Counted from the first letter of the stretch, positions 36,381-49,186 are shown. The stretch is 64,000 nucleotides of DNA from Pilaira anomala (GCA_025716855.1 JAIXMQ010000041.1:186001-250000); one strand, 5' to 3'. Made by a program: numbers and translations. Notes: a model not told the origin generated them from the sequence alone.

Positions 36381-37955
36381 ATGATATCTGCACTATCGCC
36401 GGAATTATTTTATATTATCCTATCCAATTTACCGCTGGAGGACAAACTAGAATGTAGGCTTGTCTCAAAAGAGTGGCACAGAATTGTGAGCTCTTCACCT
36501 CAGTTATACGAAACAATCATAATAGAAGGAGAGGAAGAATTCAACAAACTATACGCGTTCTTTAGCAAACATAAAAAATTAGGTGAAAAAGTTAGGAGGT
36601 TATCAATCAATCGAGGTGCTATTAAGGTAGATATGTACAGAAGCTTACCTGTTATTTTTCCACACGTAGAAATATTTCATTGCGTTGAAGATTGGAATTG
36701 TCTGCCTTTAAAGCGTTGGAAAGCACAAAAGTCGATAAAAAATTTCTCTCATTGGAAAGATACGATTGTTGAAATCAGAGAGATCGGTTCTTCTCTTGCC
36801 ACGTTTGCTCTGTTAAAGGGGAATGTATGTCATCGTTTAAAAAATATTGATATTGGTATGAGTGGTGAAGCAAGTGAACTTGAAAGAATGGAGTTAATAC
36901 CGTTACTAGCAAATGCGCCCAACTTGACTACGTTAAAGTTAACGGACACCATGATATTACCGTTCCAATTAGATGAAGCGCTTGATAGTTTACCTAATTT
37001 AAAAGTATTGGCTTTTAGAGATGTTGAATTTGTTAATAATCAATTACATGATTATGATATTGAAGGTAGTTTGAAGCGGGATGAAGATATCAAACCCAGT
37101 CAGTTAGAGACCTTGATTATCAGTGGAGGACGATTTACAGAGGATGCAAAGATTTGGCTCAAATATTTTTCAAAAAAGATTACAAACATCAAGAATTTGG
37201 TATGGAATCTTGTAGAGAATAATCGATTTGAAAGATTTTTCGAAACGCATGAACATTTCTTGATTCAATTTCTTACAAAATGTCATCAATTGGAATTTTA
37301 TCGTGTTCATGCTTTTAAATTGACAGCAAAGATTTTAAAAGCGATGACAGATGCAGGTGTTCGGTTGAAACATATAGATGTGGAAACGACTTGGGCATCA
37401 AAGAGATTAGAGGTCTTTTTGAAATCGGAACAGATGGATTTTATAGAGACCTTAAGTACAAGCGGTTCTTCATACAAGTCTTTAGCGTTCGAGTATCGAA
37501 AAACAGACGAACCACATTATCTCTTGAAAGAAATAGGAAAACATCCAAATATCAAGAATTTAAGAATCATTCAGAGTCAACAAGAAGTGGATTCGCCAAT
37601 CAGTAACAAATTTCCGTTTGATGTTGTATTGAATGATATGAAGCACTTGCAGACATTAAAGATGGATTTTGTTAGTTTGATTTTAAGATACGATTCTGAT
37701 GAACCTGTGGAAACAAGCCTAACTAAAATTCATATTATTGAAGGTTATTTTCTAGCTTCACGTTTCTGTAGTGAGGCAGATCTAGAAGAAGAATATAATT
37801 TCTCGTTACAATCTAACCGCAATGAAGAAGGGCAATGTGATTCTTTGGATTATGTCGAAAAGATTTTACCAAATACTGAAATTATCATGGAAGAATTGGA
37901 TATGGAAATTGATGAGGAAACTTTTATTAATTTTATTAAAAAGCGTGAATTTTAA
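36381..37955 (+). CDS. F-box protein with leucine-rich repeats
   Basis: Single exon, 524 aa. The N-terminal F-box is clear (residues about 4-48: LSPELFYIILSNLPLEDKLECRLVSKEWHRIV) and would bind SKP1 in an SCF ubiquitin ligase. The rest has irregular leucine-rich repeats, for example NLTTLKLTDTMILPF, LPNLKVLAFRDVEF and LETLIISGGRF, forming a substrate-binding solenoid. The C-terminus is acidic (IIMEELDMEIDEETF). Such FBXL-type proteins are numerous and fast-evolving in Mucoromycota; the substrate cannot be read from sequence. Lack of introns is unusual in this window, where most other genes are split, and may indicate family expansion by retrocopy. Confidence 0.85.
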   Translation: MISALSPELFYIILSNLPLEDKLECRLVSKEWHRIVSSSPQLYETIIIEGEEEFNKLYAFFSKHKKLGEKVRRLSINRGAIKVDMYRSLPVIFPHVEIFHCVEDWNCLPLKRWKAQKSIKNFSHWKDTIVEIREIGSSLATFALLKGNVCHRLKNIDIGMSGEASELERMELIPLLANAPNLTTLKLTDTMILPFQLDEALDSLPNLKVLAFRDVEFVNNQLHDYDIEGSLKRDEDIKPSQLETLIISGGRFTEDAKIWLKYFSKKITNIKNLVWNLVENNRFERFFETHEHFLIQFLTKCHQLEFYRVHAFKLTAKILKAMTDAGVRLKHIDVETTWASKRLEVFLKSEQMDFIETLSTSGSSYKSLAFEYRKTDEPHYLLKEIGKHPNIKNLRIIQSQQEVDSPISNKFPFDVVLNDMKHLQTLKMDFVSLILRYDSDEPVETSLTKIHIIEGYFLASRFCSEADLEEEYNFSLQSNRNEEGQCDSLDYVEKILPNTEIIMEELDMEIDEETFINFIKKREF

Positions 37956-38575
37956 AATATTGCTATAGTAGTTACTACAGCCAATAAAAATAGGAACCAC
38001 TGTAATACAAAAGTTAAACAAATACCCTTTGAGGTAAAACCTTTTAAATGTTTTCTTTTTTTTAGTGTAACGAGAGGAGCTTACAATAAAAAAAATAGAT
38101 TGCTTTTAATCTTATCAAGATATTTATTTTCATTAAATTATTCAAACCTTTTGATAAAAAATAAGCACTTATTTTTAATTTATCATATGTCAGATGGCTC
38201 TTTTTCTTTCTCTTTATTTGTTTATAATTTGATGAAGATAATCTTTCTTGTATGTACATACATACATAGAGCAGGATATATTATTACCCCACAATGTTTC
38301 CTCTTGGGGTCCAAAGGTTCTTTTTTTTTTTTTTATTTCAGCCGAACATGAGATTTGATTGGCCTGGAATGATTGGTTATTTTTCCTTACCGTTCCGCAA
38401 ATGGTGTAATCCCCTCCCTTTTGGTTTTGTACAGCTCTTTATGAGTCAGGGAGAAATTGTTGTCTGAGTAAATTTTTCTCTGTCGGTTTTTTTATTATTT
38501 TAGGTTTTTTTTTTTATTGTTATTATCTTTCTCTCTTTTTTCTTTTTTCTTTTTTCTTTTTTCTTTTTATATACT
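37956..38575. other. Intergenic region
   Basis: About 620 bp. A T/C-rich tract with repeated TTTTTTC units precedes the carrier gene (about 38525-38570). No gene seen. Confidence 0.45.
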
Positions 38576-39756
38576 ATGGATAGTAAACAAAATACAACAT
38601 TATTGACAGATAATAAATTATTTACTCAACAAGTAAATATTGAACAAAAATCTAATCTTCGACATCAAATTGATGATCTTTTATTTGGCTCGGTAATATA
38701 AAAAAAAGACTAAAATGCTTATCTTTTCTTAATATTCTAACCCTGTTTTTTTTTTTTTCTTTTTAGTTTGCTGGTATGGTCGGTAAATTTGTAGAGTATC
38801 CATTTGATACTATCAAAGTTCGACTTCAAACGCAACCTTTAGATCATCCATATTTTAATGGACCTTGGGATTGTTTTAAGACCACATTAAAGCAAGAAGG
38901 AATAAAAGGATTCTTCACTGTAAAGACACTAAATATAATATAAACTCAATTCTATCAACTAACACATCTATATATACATATATAGGGTATGTCGTCACCT
39001 CTTGTTGGATCCATGGTAGAAAATGCAGCATTATTTGTCGGTTATAGACAAGTTCAAAGAATAATTCGAGAAAATTCAACTTCGAGTCAGGAACTTGAAT
39101 TACAAAAAGGAATGAAAGAAGAGGATTTACCACCTTTGACGATACCTCAATTAGTGTTGGCAGGCGGAGTTTCAGGTGCTATGGCATCTGTGATTTTGAC
39201 ACCTGTAGAATTGATTAAATGTAAATTGCAGGTACAAATTGGATCGCATGCGATAACTCAAGGTGTTCAATTTTCTGGACCCTATCATGTGATGCGTCAT
39301 GTATTTCAATCACACGGATTGACTGGATTCTATCGTGGATTTTTAGCTACTTTATTAAGAGAGACAGGTGGTGGTGCATTTTGGTTTGGTACTTACGAGT
39401 ATGTATGTGCTCAATTTATTCAATATAGACAACAACAACAACAACAAAAAGATACAACTGTGGTGGTGAAAAAGGATTTAAGTCCTTATGAATTAATGGC
39501 TGCAGGTGCATTAGGTGGTATGGCATATAATTTCTCTTTATTTCCTGTGGATGTGATCAAGTCTCATATGCAAACAGATGAACAATTAGCGGCTGGAAGT
39601 CGTCAAAGATCTTTTGTTCAGACTGCAAAAGAACTTTATACACAAGGTGGATACAAACCATTTTATAGAGGTTGTGGCATCACCGTCGCTCGTAGTGCAC
39701 CTACCTCTGCTATCATCTTCTTGACTTATGAATTACTTTCACGTCATTTTGGATAA
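38576..39756 (+). CDS. ARG11: Mitochondrial ornithine carrier, ORT1/ARG11-like
   Basis: Inner-membrane solute carrier of the SLC25 family that exports ornithine from mitochondria for arginine synthesis. Three exons: 38576-38692, 38767-38919 and 38986-39756; 346 aa. Three carrier repeats are visible with their PX[D/E]XX[K/R] signatures: YPFDTIKVRLQ, TPVELIKCKLQ and FPVDVIKSHMQ. Repeat 1 reads PWDCFKTTLKQEGIKGFFTGMSSPLVGSM, and the following MVENAALFVGYRQ resembles yeast Ort1. A Gln run (YRQQQQQQ) sits in the loop before repeat 3. The start is chosen as the first ATG in a frame that splices cleanly into repeat 1. Convergent with uricase. Confidence 0.87.
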
Positions 39757-40156
39757 ATTACATTAAATAAAAAATACCCCCTTCCTCTTCTTTTTTAACT
39801 AGAGTTTATATTGTACCTTTTTCTTCTTTTAAAATAATGCTTGTAATTACTCAAAATGCTAAAGTCAGAAAGGTATAAAAACTGTTATCGAATACTTTTT
39901 TTTTTTTATAAAAAAACATTGTAAACATAATAAAAGGTAAAATTGGATTTTTTTTTTTTTTTGTTAAACTTCTTTATTTCTATTGTTTGGATCAACCAAA
40001 GAGTTAGAAAGAAAGGTATATAGAAAGTATATAGTCGTAGTAGGTATTTCATCAATTTTTGAAAAAAGGGGGGGGGGGAGGCGGGAAAAAAAAAAAGATT
40101 ACAAACATAAAGAGAAATTGAGGGGGATCATCGACATATATAAACTATAAGCTTAT
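39757..40156. other. Convergent intergenic region
   Basis: About 400 bp between two 3' ends; includes a G-run (about 40070-40088) and T-runs. No gene seen. Confidence 0.5.
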
Positions 40157-41324
40157 TTACAACTTGGCATCCTTACGACCAGCAGTGGCAGTAATAAGAC
40201 CAGAAGGATCAGCCATGGGGTGGTAGACAGCAGTGTTGGCACCAGTGTTATCGATATTGAATTTGCTCATGTCGACACCAACGTAATGCTTGTTGGGTAA
40301 AGCGTAAGAGACTTCAGCGACAGCAGGGAACTTGGCCAAGATTTGTTGTTGCATGAGGTAAAGAGTAGCTTGAACGGAAGCGGAATCATCCTTGGCGAAG
40401 GTGTCACAAGTGATTTGCTTAACACCAGCATGAATGGCCTTGAAGTCAACGTTACGGAGAGTGGAACCAGCCTTGGAGACAAAAGTCCACTTGGCATCAA
40501 CAACAGTGGAGAAGATACGATCCCAGGTGGGAACTAAGGTAGTGTATTCATCAGTGTAGAAACCGTGGAAAGCGGATCCGGTGGTCTTGAGAACAAGGAG
40601 CTTATCGAGACCAGAGGTGATGTGGATTTGATCACCGGCACGGTAGTGTTGAATACTGGCAGTTTGAATATCTTCACCGTCACGAACGAAAGAGTGAGGA
40701 TGGGGTTGACCGTCAACAATAAGACGAGTCCACTTGTGCTTGATGATGTCAACGAAAGCACCGGAAATATGAGCATATTGCTTCAAAACGTGTTGAGTAA
40801 TTTCTTGACCAAAGACTTCAATGTTGTCAACGTTTTGACTACGCTTGGCACAAATGTTGACAGTGTTCTTACAGGTATCTAAAAGGTTGGAAATGTCAAT
40901 TCAAACCGAACTCTTTTTTTTTTTTTATTTTTTTTTTTAAAAAAGCAAAAAGAAATGCCCACACTGCCTCAAAAAGAAAAAGAAAACTACTTCTTTTTTT
41001 CTTTTTTTTAAAAAAAAAAAAAAATGCACACACTCTCTTAAATAAAAACTCTTTTTATGTATATTTACCAGTAGTAACAACAACAGAGTTATCAGCTCTG
41101 GTGTAAGAGGTCTCAATATCACCTTCCAATAAGAGTCTTACCTATAAATTTGAAAAAATTGATGAATATCTTTTTTTGCTGTCAAGGATGAAGATGATGT
41201 ATATTCTACTTACAGTGAGTTCGGTACAGTGTTGAACATTACCTTCCTTGTAAACTCTCATAAGACGAACGAGATCCTTACCGTAACGGGCATGCTTAAG
41301 GTAGACGTTGGAGTTGTTAGACAT
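40157..41324 (-). CDS. Uricase (urate oxidase), peroxisomal
   Basis: Oxidises urate to 5-hydroxyisourate in purine breakdown. Three exons in transcript order: 41324-41214, 41141-41069 and 40878-40157; 301 aa, the typical length. Landmarks: VYLKHARYGKDLVRLMRV at the N-terminus (catalytic Lys region), SVVVTTDTCKNTVNICAKRS across intron 2 (active-site Thr), HKWTRLIVDGQPHPHSF, then TTGSAFHGFYTDEYTTL and the C-terminal YALPNKHYVGVDMSKF. The protein ends -AKL, a PTS1-type peroxisomal targeting signal. The 3' part uses GC-richer codons than its surroundings, consistent with high expression. Confidence 0.95.
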
Positions 41325-42023
41325 TTTGAGTTATTTGTTGTTGTTACTTTTGAAGATAAGAGTAAAGATAAAAAAAAAAGTGAAAAAAAGTAGATAACCG
41401 CCCTTTTTATATAAAATGAATTAATTTGTAAAATGACCCTTTCCTGATAAGGGATAAGGGATGTAACAAAGTAAAATAAAATAAAAATATACCTGTATAT
41501 TTTTTATTTTAAACCCGACATGTCAGTGCTTGCTGCAAAGTTGTATATTGGAAAATCGTGAGAATCAAAGTTTTCAGGTTTTCTGTCTTACAATCTTCTT
41601 TTTTGATAATCATTTTACTTCTTTTTTTTTTTTTTTTTGCTCTGGTTAATATCTTTAGTGGCGTGATATATACAAAACAGTCTAAATTTGGTAAAAAGAT
41701 AAATGCTCAAACTATTAAAAATCTCTATCCGTATCTTATCTTGTGTATAATTTTTAAATTTGGCCTCTTTTTTTTTTTTTTTTCATTCCTTTTGCTCACT
41801 CACATTTTGAACGGGTAAAACATTTTGTTACTTCAAAATAGACTTGGGTTACATTTAACCCCGGAATTTTATTTATTCCGCTTTTAGCACAATGCGAGTA
41901 TTTTACTCTTTTGTAAACTGCGACTAATTAGCATAAACAAAGTGAAGAAAACATGTTATAGTTGGAGAGGAAAATTTATTTATTCTATTAATCAAATAAA
42001 TATAAAAAATATATAAAAAAAAA
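41325..42023. other. Intergenic region, uricase promoter side
   Basis: About 700 bp. It contains a TTTATATAAAAT TATA-like site (about 41405) about 80 bp upstream of the uricase ATG, and T-runs near 41620-41640 and 41768-41783. No gene seen. Confidence 0.45.
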
Positions 42024-43813
42024 TTAGTTGTGCGTGATAGAAGACTGAGCTTGAGAAGAAGTTTCAGCTCTCATGATTTCTCTTAAAGCCATAGTAGCAT
42101 ATTGAGATGTACCAAGAGTGAATTCAACCTTTAAAGCTAAATGTTGACCGTCTATTATGGGAATTTTATTAATTATTCACATATAGCTGAACACAAACTC
42201 TAATTTAGTGACTTACCGAAAATACCAACAGGCTCAGGAACATTTAAAAGTCTATCGACATCTGTATTACAAAGTTTTGCTGTAGGGTCATTGTAACGAA
42301 TGAAAGACCTATCAAAACATACGATGATTAGAAAAAAAAAAAAATTTAAAATAAAAAATACAACTCTTACCAAGCAACGTTTTCAGGCTTTGAAAGCATA
42401 GTTCTGTAGTCACCATTTAAATTGCTAAAATAAAAAAAAATTTAGAATTTTACTACTAGACTAAAAAGAATAAAACTTACTCAAAATGTCCAGATTTCTT
42501 TTCCATAGAAATACCATCTTCAGCTACAGAAAAAAAAAAAAAGTTTAATTACAGTTATTTTTTTTTTTTTTTGGCTTATTCTTGATGACAAACTAACCCA
42601 TGAATTGTCTATAAAGGTCCTTGATTTCATTTTCAGGATATACAGATTGTCTACCGGGCAATGGATAAACGACATCAGTGATAGAATAGTTTTCCAAGTC
42701 TTCTTCTGTAAGTACTTTGGGAATTTTTTTCTGTATATATCAAGTAACATTTAATAAAGGGAGGTAAATAATAATGCAGAATTATAGAAGGTATAATTTA
42801 AATATACTTACGTTGAAAGGGTCACGTCTACCCACATTGTTATTGGTTCTGTTATTGGATTTCTTAGAATCAATTAAAACAAGATCACCTACTAATGGCT
42901 TTTCACTACCAAAACGTTTTGCGCGTTCAGATACAACACGGTTCCAAATGTAAGATTGATAAGCATGAGAATACAAAGATAACATGTTCTTGGGTAACTA
43001 ATATTTTTTTTTTTAAAAAAAACAAGAAAATTAATTTTTTTTTTTTTTTTTTGCCCCGTGAGAATTCATGTTTTCAATTGCATGAAAAAACTAATTTTCT
43101 TTTTTACACTTACACTCTTAATTGCCTTTGCGTGAGAATCAGGGTTTCTGATATAGAAGTTAAGAAGTTTACGTTCAGCATAAGCTCTCTTAGGGAATAT
43201 AGCCAATGCGGCTTCAGGATCATGAGTTTCAGCCCAAAGCTTTCTAGCCTCATCAAACTCTTCACGATCTTTTTTAAAATAAATAAAAAAAAAAAGATGA
43301 ATAAATAAATAAAACAAATAGTAATTTTGACTTACCGCCTTCGCGAGGGTTAAGAATCAAGTCAGAAGCAAGTTCAAAATCTTTCTTCATGATAGCACAA
43401 CCCACAGTATGAGTTAAAACAGAGCTTGTACCAAATCTTTGCATACCAAAATAGTTCAAGAAACCATGTTGCTTTAATGAGTTCAAAGAGACCTCTAATG
43501 CGTCTTCACTAGCTCCCTTTACATCTCTGAGAACAATAGTGAAATGGTTTCCTTTAAGATCACCAAGAGTTAAACCATTGGGAACAAACCTGTCAAAATA
43601 ATTTAAGCACGATTTTTTTTTTTTTTTTTTTTTTTTTTTACGTACTTAAAATTACCAAGGTAAATACCACATTTTTTTAATTCATCTTGAGCCATAATGA
43701 TACGGCCAGGCTTGACACTCTTCATGGTAAGTGTTTGAGTAGTGATGGCACGAGCGTCTTTAGTACCAGCATAACCGAAATGCTTGGAATGAACACTGCA
43801 TCATCAAATTAGA

Positions 43814-43846
<33 letters not shown>

Positions 43847-44190
43847 TATATATGTTTCTACTTACGAGGTCTTGCTAGCGATGATGTTGATGGCGTTCAT
43901 AGTATCAATACCAGCTTTATACATATTGACTTGCAAATATTCACCACCAAGTGCTTTCCAATCAATGAATTCTAGGAAGGATTGTATATAAGTATTCTCT
44001 TTATAAATGTCTAAACTGTAACATATAACACACACCGTCATTGAATACGGCAGAAGGCCATCTAATCACAAGTTGACCTTCTTTACCACGACAATTGATT
44101 TTAGTTTCTAAATGTTGTTCGACCAATTGATAGAATTGCATACGTTGATCTTTATCAGTCTAAATATATAGATATCGAGTTAAAATCTAA

Positions 44191-44230
<40 letters not shown>

Positions 44231-44851
44231 GAGAGAGACTGTATAATTTCCACTTACAGGCGTAGTGATACAATCATCTGTTTTCTCAGGATGATTAATG
44301 AAATCACGAAGTTTCTCTGCAAATTCTTTACTGGTGATCTTTTCAACTTCTTTATCGAAAACGGCAGGTTCATAATAATTGAGTTCAATTTCCTTTGATT
44401 TGTAACGCGTGAGTTTAATATCTTTTCACAAAATTTTCTTTTTCTTTCTTTCTTTTACCTTTGTCTTGGTATTAGGAGCTTCAAGAGAAGTAAGGTGTAC
44501 AACGTTACCATCCATATCCACTTCATTTACAAGGAAATCCTCAGCTCTAATATTTTAATTTTAAATTTCAAGTCACTTTTTATATATTTTATTTTTTTTT
44601 TTCGTGATATTTTTGTTTTTGTTGTTTTTGTTTTTGTTGTTGTTTTTTTTATTAGTTTACCTGTACTTCAAAATACTATGGAAACCCTTGAGTTGAGGGT
44701 TCACGAAAGCGTCAATACCGACATCAGTTTCCTTGACACCAGATACAAAGCGAACTTTCTTTGAAACTTGGAAAGTCTCCTCCTCAGGGTCTAAAGCTCT
44801 TTTGTTACTTTTACTTTGGTCTTTGGAAAAAGTGGAGTGTAAGTTTCCCAT
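42024..44851 (-). CDS. PUS7: Pseudouridine synthase PUS7 (TruD family)
   Basis: Isomerises uridine to pseudouridine in tRNA, snRNA and mRNA. Fourteen exons in transcript order: 44851-44661, 44546-44459, 44392-44258, 44159-44036, 43971-43866, 43795-43646, 43589-43336, 43268-43114, 42997-42812, 42730-42598, 42523-42481, 42424-42371, 42308-42217 and 42151-42024; 612 aa. The TruD catalytic block [15 protein letters not shown] holds the nucleophilic Asp. Other landmarks are [40 protein letters not shown] and [13 protein letters not shown]. Shorter than yeast Pus7 because a middle insert is missing. Introns reach T34 (intron 3). Exon 3 acceptor choice (TCAAAG|GAA) is the least certain junction. Confidence 0.9.
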
Positions 44852-46324
44852 GATGAATAAAAGAATGGTTTCTATAAACTAGATCGATCTTTTTTTTTAT
44901 TGAAATTTTTTTTTTTTTTTTTTGTCTTACATTTTTGTGAGAGAAACTGAAATACAGTCACTAATTAAAAAGGGTTTGTTGTTGCTTAATTCATCAAAAA
45001 CGCAATCAATGAAAAGAGAATTTGTTTTATCTTTTGATCTGCTTTGGAGTGATCGTTAATATACGTAGAGTATTAATTTGGTATATTCTCTCATATACCT
45101 CTATTGCTTGAACGTTTTTTTTTTTATCTGCTTTGTCATTGAGAATATTTTTTTTACCCTTTGATTCTTTCCGGAGTCTATAATCCATAAATTAAATTTG
45201 ACAGATTTGAATAAACGGATATTTGATTAACATATTCATGATATGTATCATTCCTTAAAACGAATACTTTTTTTTTTTTTCTGTACTTATTTTGCTAAAG
45301 TATTTCGAATTATTTTAAGCATCTGTAGTTATTACTTTTAAACACATTCATACTAATGGAACAAGTTTTATACGAAATGAGATAAAGTAATTACGCGAAA
45401 GCCCATTCTTTTTTAAGTTAGAGCATACTTTTCATAATTTCGTTTAAAGATTCTAATCTAAAAAAAAATTTGGTCAGCAAGCAATTAGTAGCCTATTCTT
45501 ATAAAAATGTATCTTGATAATTTTACCAATAAACATTTTATCTGTGGTACTTGTAGTTAGGTATATCCATGATTTAATTAGTACTTTAAGTAGGCTTAAA
45601 AGCAGAAGCACATAAATAAATACAGGATAGTGAAGGAATTTGACGAAAGATTACTGAGTGTACATTTACTTTATTGACACATCGCTTTATCATAACTGAA
45701 AACTACAATAATGTTGTACATATGTAGGATTATTTATTTTTAAAATAAATGAAAAGGAAATGTAATTTCTTCTCCATTAGTTTTATACTGTATGCACATT
45801 TTTATATACATACATATAAAAAGTATTAAATCTGTTTGAATCTTATTAGTGAGTACATATATCAAGTTTTTGAATTTCAATGTCTCAAATTTAAATTTAG
45901 ATGTAGTCATCATGATTATCAATAGTAGACAAATGGGGGGGGGGGAGCTTTCAATGTAAATCTTACATAACGTAAATATGTTGATTAAATATTCTATATT
46001 ACTTTTTTCTCAAATCAAATGTGTTTATCAACTGTAAAAAAAAAAAAAAAAAAAACGGATTACGCGTCAAATACAAAAAGAAACTTGTATTTATATTCTG
46101 TAGTGTGTTCACTTCAAAAGGAATTGAATCCAACTACTTTTACAGAAAGTAAAAAGATTGGAAATCTATCATCGTTCGCTAAGCCACTAAAGACACACTT
46201 GTTTTCCGTGAATTTGTGTTCGTATTGTGTATTGTTTAGCAGTAGAGTGGAAGCTGAAATTATTATTTGGGGGTTCATTTTTTTTTTTTTTTATCTTATT
46301 TCTTTAATAACCTTAATATTCGTT
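44852..46324. other. Divergent intergenic region PUS7/MED20
   Basis: 1.5 kb, AT-rich. It contains T-runs (about 44905-44925, 45270-45282) and a G9-10 run near 45937. No coding frame is believable. It probably holds both promoters. Confidence 0.45.
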
Positions 46325-47148
46325 ATGGGAGTTACTTGGTATATACATAAAACACATGCAAAAAAAAAAAAGAGAGAGCGAGAGAGACTAAATAACAAAA
46401 TATAGTCTAGTACGATGGAAGAATGCAACGGGTATGCGAGATTTCACGTTTATTGCAGAACATGTAACCAAGACGTTACATGGTAAAAATACGGGACCTT
46501 GGTCACTTTCGTTTAAAGTATTTCGAGACAATAACCAAAACCGAAGACAACAACAGATTGCATTAAAAGATAGTAAATTATTGTATCAAGTATCACTTGC
46601 ACAACAACCAGGACACGTTTATTGTATGGTAGACGGTAGTGTAGTGGTTGAAGCTGAAAAAGAAATGGAATTGATTCTATCGCGTCTTAAGAATCTATGG
46701 CAGTTAAGACAGAGTGTCACAATCGAGGTATTAAAAAAGTAACAGGGGAGGCAATATGAATTATTAAATTAATTCTATTATTATTATTATTTTTAAAAGG
46801 GAACAAGTTATGAAATTGGTGATTTTACTTTGAGAGTAGCTAACATCTTGTTAGGATCTACCTACAAGGGACTATTATTAGAGGTAAATAAAAAAGAAAT
46901 ACAAAAAAAAAAAAAAAAAAAACTCATGTCGTACGTTAATATAGATTGACTATCATCCTTGTTCCACGCCCAATAATGCAAACGAATTATTTAAGGAATT
47001 TGTGGAATCCATTGTACCTCCCACTGCACAGTTATCGTGTGAATACGAATATAATTATGAATCCGTTGGTTTAAGTAACCAAGAATTTACAACAGCTCAT
47101 ACAAGTTATCAATATATGATGTTGTTTAAAAATGATGGTCTCTTTTAA
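46325..47148 (+). CDS. MED20: Mediator complex subunit 20
   Basis: Head-module subunit of the Mediator co-activator of RNA polymerase II. Four exons: 46325-46338, 46406-46727, 46800-46883 and 46945-47148; 207 aa. The first exon is only 14 nt and supplies MGVT. Splicing gives MGVTCLVRWKNATG, matching the conserved MGVTC start of MED20. The TBP-like fold regions follow: PWSLSFKVFRD, SLAQQPGHVYCMVDGSVVVEAEKEMELIL, YEIGDFTLRVANILLGSTYKGLLLEI and DYHPCSTPNNANELFKEFV. Without the tiny first exon the protein would begin at an internal Met and lose the hallmark N-terminus. Confidence 0.88.
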
Positions 47149-47284
47149 AAAAAATAAATTATATACATATACCCATTTTTTTGTTGTTGTTGTAAAATAG
47201 AGTAAATTTATTATTATTTAAAAAAAAAATAGTAGTAAAAAAAAAGACAAGTGATTTGTTTTTTTTTTTGTTTTATCTGTACAT

Positions 47285-48238
47285 TTAAAAGACAAGAGCA
47301 GAGGCAATGAAAGCCATGAAACAAATGGCAGTAGTAGCAACCTTGAAACCAGAGGCAGCACTCTCTTCAACGGAGCTAGGGGAAGCGCTAGCAGCAGCAA
47401 CAGGAGCAGAGGTGACAGCAGGCTTAATAACAGTGACGATACTGGAAGAAGGCTTGACGGAAGCAGAAGGAACAGGTACGGAAACAGGGGTAGCAGAAGC
47501 AATGGCAGAGACGAAAGGTTGAGTTACAACATCACCCGTGGTACCAGAAAGAGAGAAAGGAGCAGAGTAAGAAGAACCACTGAGTGTTATACAAAAATTA
47601 ATAATATAGAACAAAATAGATGATGTATTACTACTACTACTACTACTACTATTACTTACGCAGCTTTAGTGGTAGCATCAAAGAAATCAATCTTGAAAGA
47701 GAAGGTAGCATTTTGAGGGAGATCGGTAGGGACCTAATAAAAAAAAAATGTTTAGGATATTATCGTATTACATTTAAAAATGCCAATTTTGGGTCATTGG
47801 CACGGTTTTTTTTTTTTTTCTGATCTGTGTACCTTCCAATCATGCTCGCCAGAGGGACCGTCAATAGTGAAAGAGATACCAGTGTACTTCATGGTAGCAT
47901 CAGAGGTACCAGTAAGTAAGGAAACCTTAGCAGCCTTATCAACACCATTCTTCCACTCTTTTTTTTTTTTAAAAAAAAAAGAAAATGTCATGAATATAAT
48001 ATAATTATGAAAAAAAGATGTATTAATTTTTTACCGAGAGTCATGCTATAAAAAGAGAGAGAACATTTAGTATATATTAGGATTTTTGTCATTGAAAAAA
48101 AAAAAAAAAAAAAACTTACTTGGAACCAGCCTTGAAGGAATCACCTTGAAGGGGATGGGTGATATAGAAAGGAGTGGATTGAGCAGCAACGTAAGAGATG
48201 CAAAGAGCGAGGAAAGCAATGATGATGGCAGCTTTCAT
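47285..48238 (-). CDS. Kre9/Knh1-like Ser/Thr-rich GPI-anchored cell-wall protein
   Basis: Five exons in transcript order: 48238-48120, 48045-48035, 47957-47833, 47733-47660 and 47579-47285; 207 aa. A signal peptide (MKAAIIIAFLALCISYVAA) is followed by QSTPFYITHPLQGDSFKAGS, the opening of the Kre9/Knh1 (PF10342) domain, and EWKNGVDKAAKVSLLTG. A Ser/Thr/Pro/Val-rich stalk leads to SSVEESAASGF and a C-terminal hydrophobic segment (ATTAICFMAFIASALVF), the layout of a GPI-attachment signal. The second exon is an 11-nt micro-exon reading CATGACTCTCG, needed to keep the frame. GC-rich codon choice suggests abundant expression. Convergent with MED20. Confidence 0.85.
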
Positions 48239-49153
48239 TTTGTATTAATGAGAGTAAAAATAAAAGAAGATGATAAAGAAAAAAAAAAAAATAAACATTT
48301 GAAAAAAAAATTTGAGATTTTTATATGAAATTTAAACTTTGGTGTAATCCTATTGAAAATCCTTATCGAAGTTAGTGGTGAATATAGAAAAAAGAGAACA
48401 AGCACTATCTTCTCGTGATTCCAATTTTTTTTTTTATACATCAGATCCTAAAAAAAAAATTGAAATGTACTTCTTATTGTTGTAAAGTAAAGTAAAAAAA
48501 AAAAAAAAAATCGTTCAATTGTTTGCATAACTAGCTTACATCTAGTATTTTAGTAAACTACTACTGATCATTTGCATAATAAACAATATTTTTGAGCTTT
48601 TTTTTTTTTTTTTTCGTTTCTTTAAACAGAGATCCACGTTTTTCTAATTTCTCTTCAATAATAAATATTCTGTATGTTACACTCATTTAGATTGATTTTC
48701 TATACAATTTTTACAAATGGTTTAAATATTTTGAAAAAAAAGCAAATTGCTTTTTTTGACAGTTTCTCCTTTAGAAAAAAAAAAAAAAAAAAAAAGTAAA
48801 CTTTATTTTTTGTCACGTAAATATAGAACCCGATTTATTGTTTATATTTGTTTAAAAAGATTTTCTATGCAGCGTTGATTTTCGCGTCTACAATAAAAAA
48901 AAAAAAAAAAAATGTGACACGAAAAACCCCCCCTTTTCAACCAAAAAAAGAAAGATAGACCGAGAAGATGATCCTTTTCTTGAAGTAAGGCGGATTAAAC
49001 TGTAAGTTTATTATTCATCGTCTTTATAGACCATTGAACAACGATTGTTTTTGCTTCTGTCATTTTGAAATAATACTATATACAGAAAAAGAATAAAAAG
49101 TATGTTTATTTTTGCCAGTGTTTTCTCGTTTTCTTATAATACGCATACATACA

Positions 49154-49186
<33 letters not shown>

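Noticed and set aside
40343..40882. Plus-strand open frames opposite uricase
   Set aside because: Antisense shadows of a GC-biased coding exon; no family likeness.
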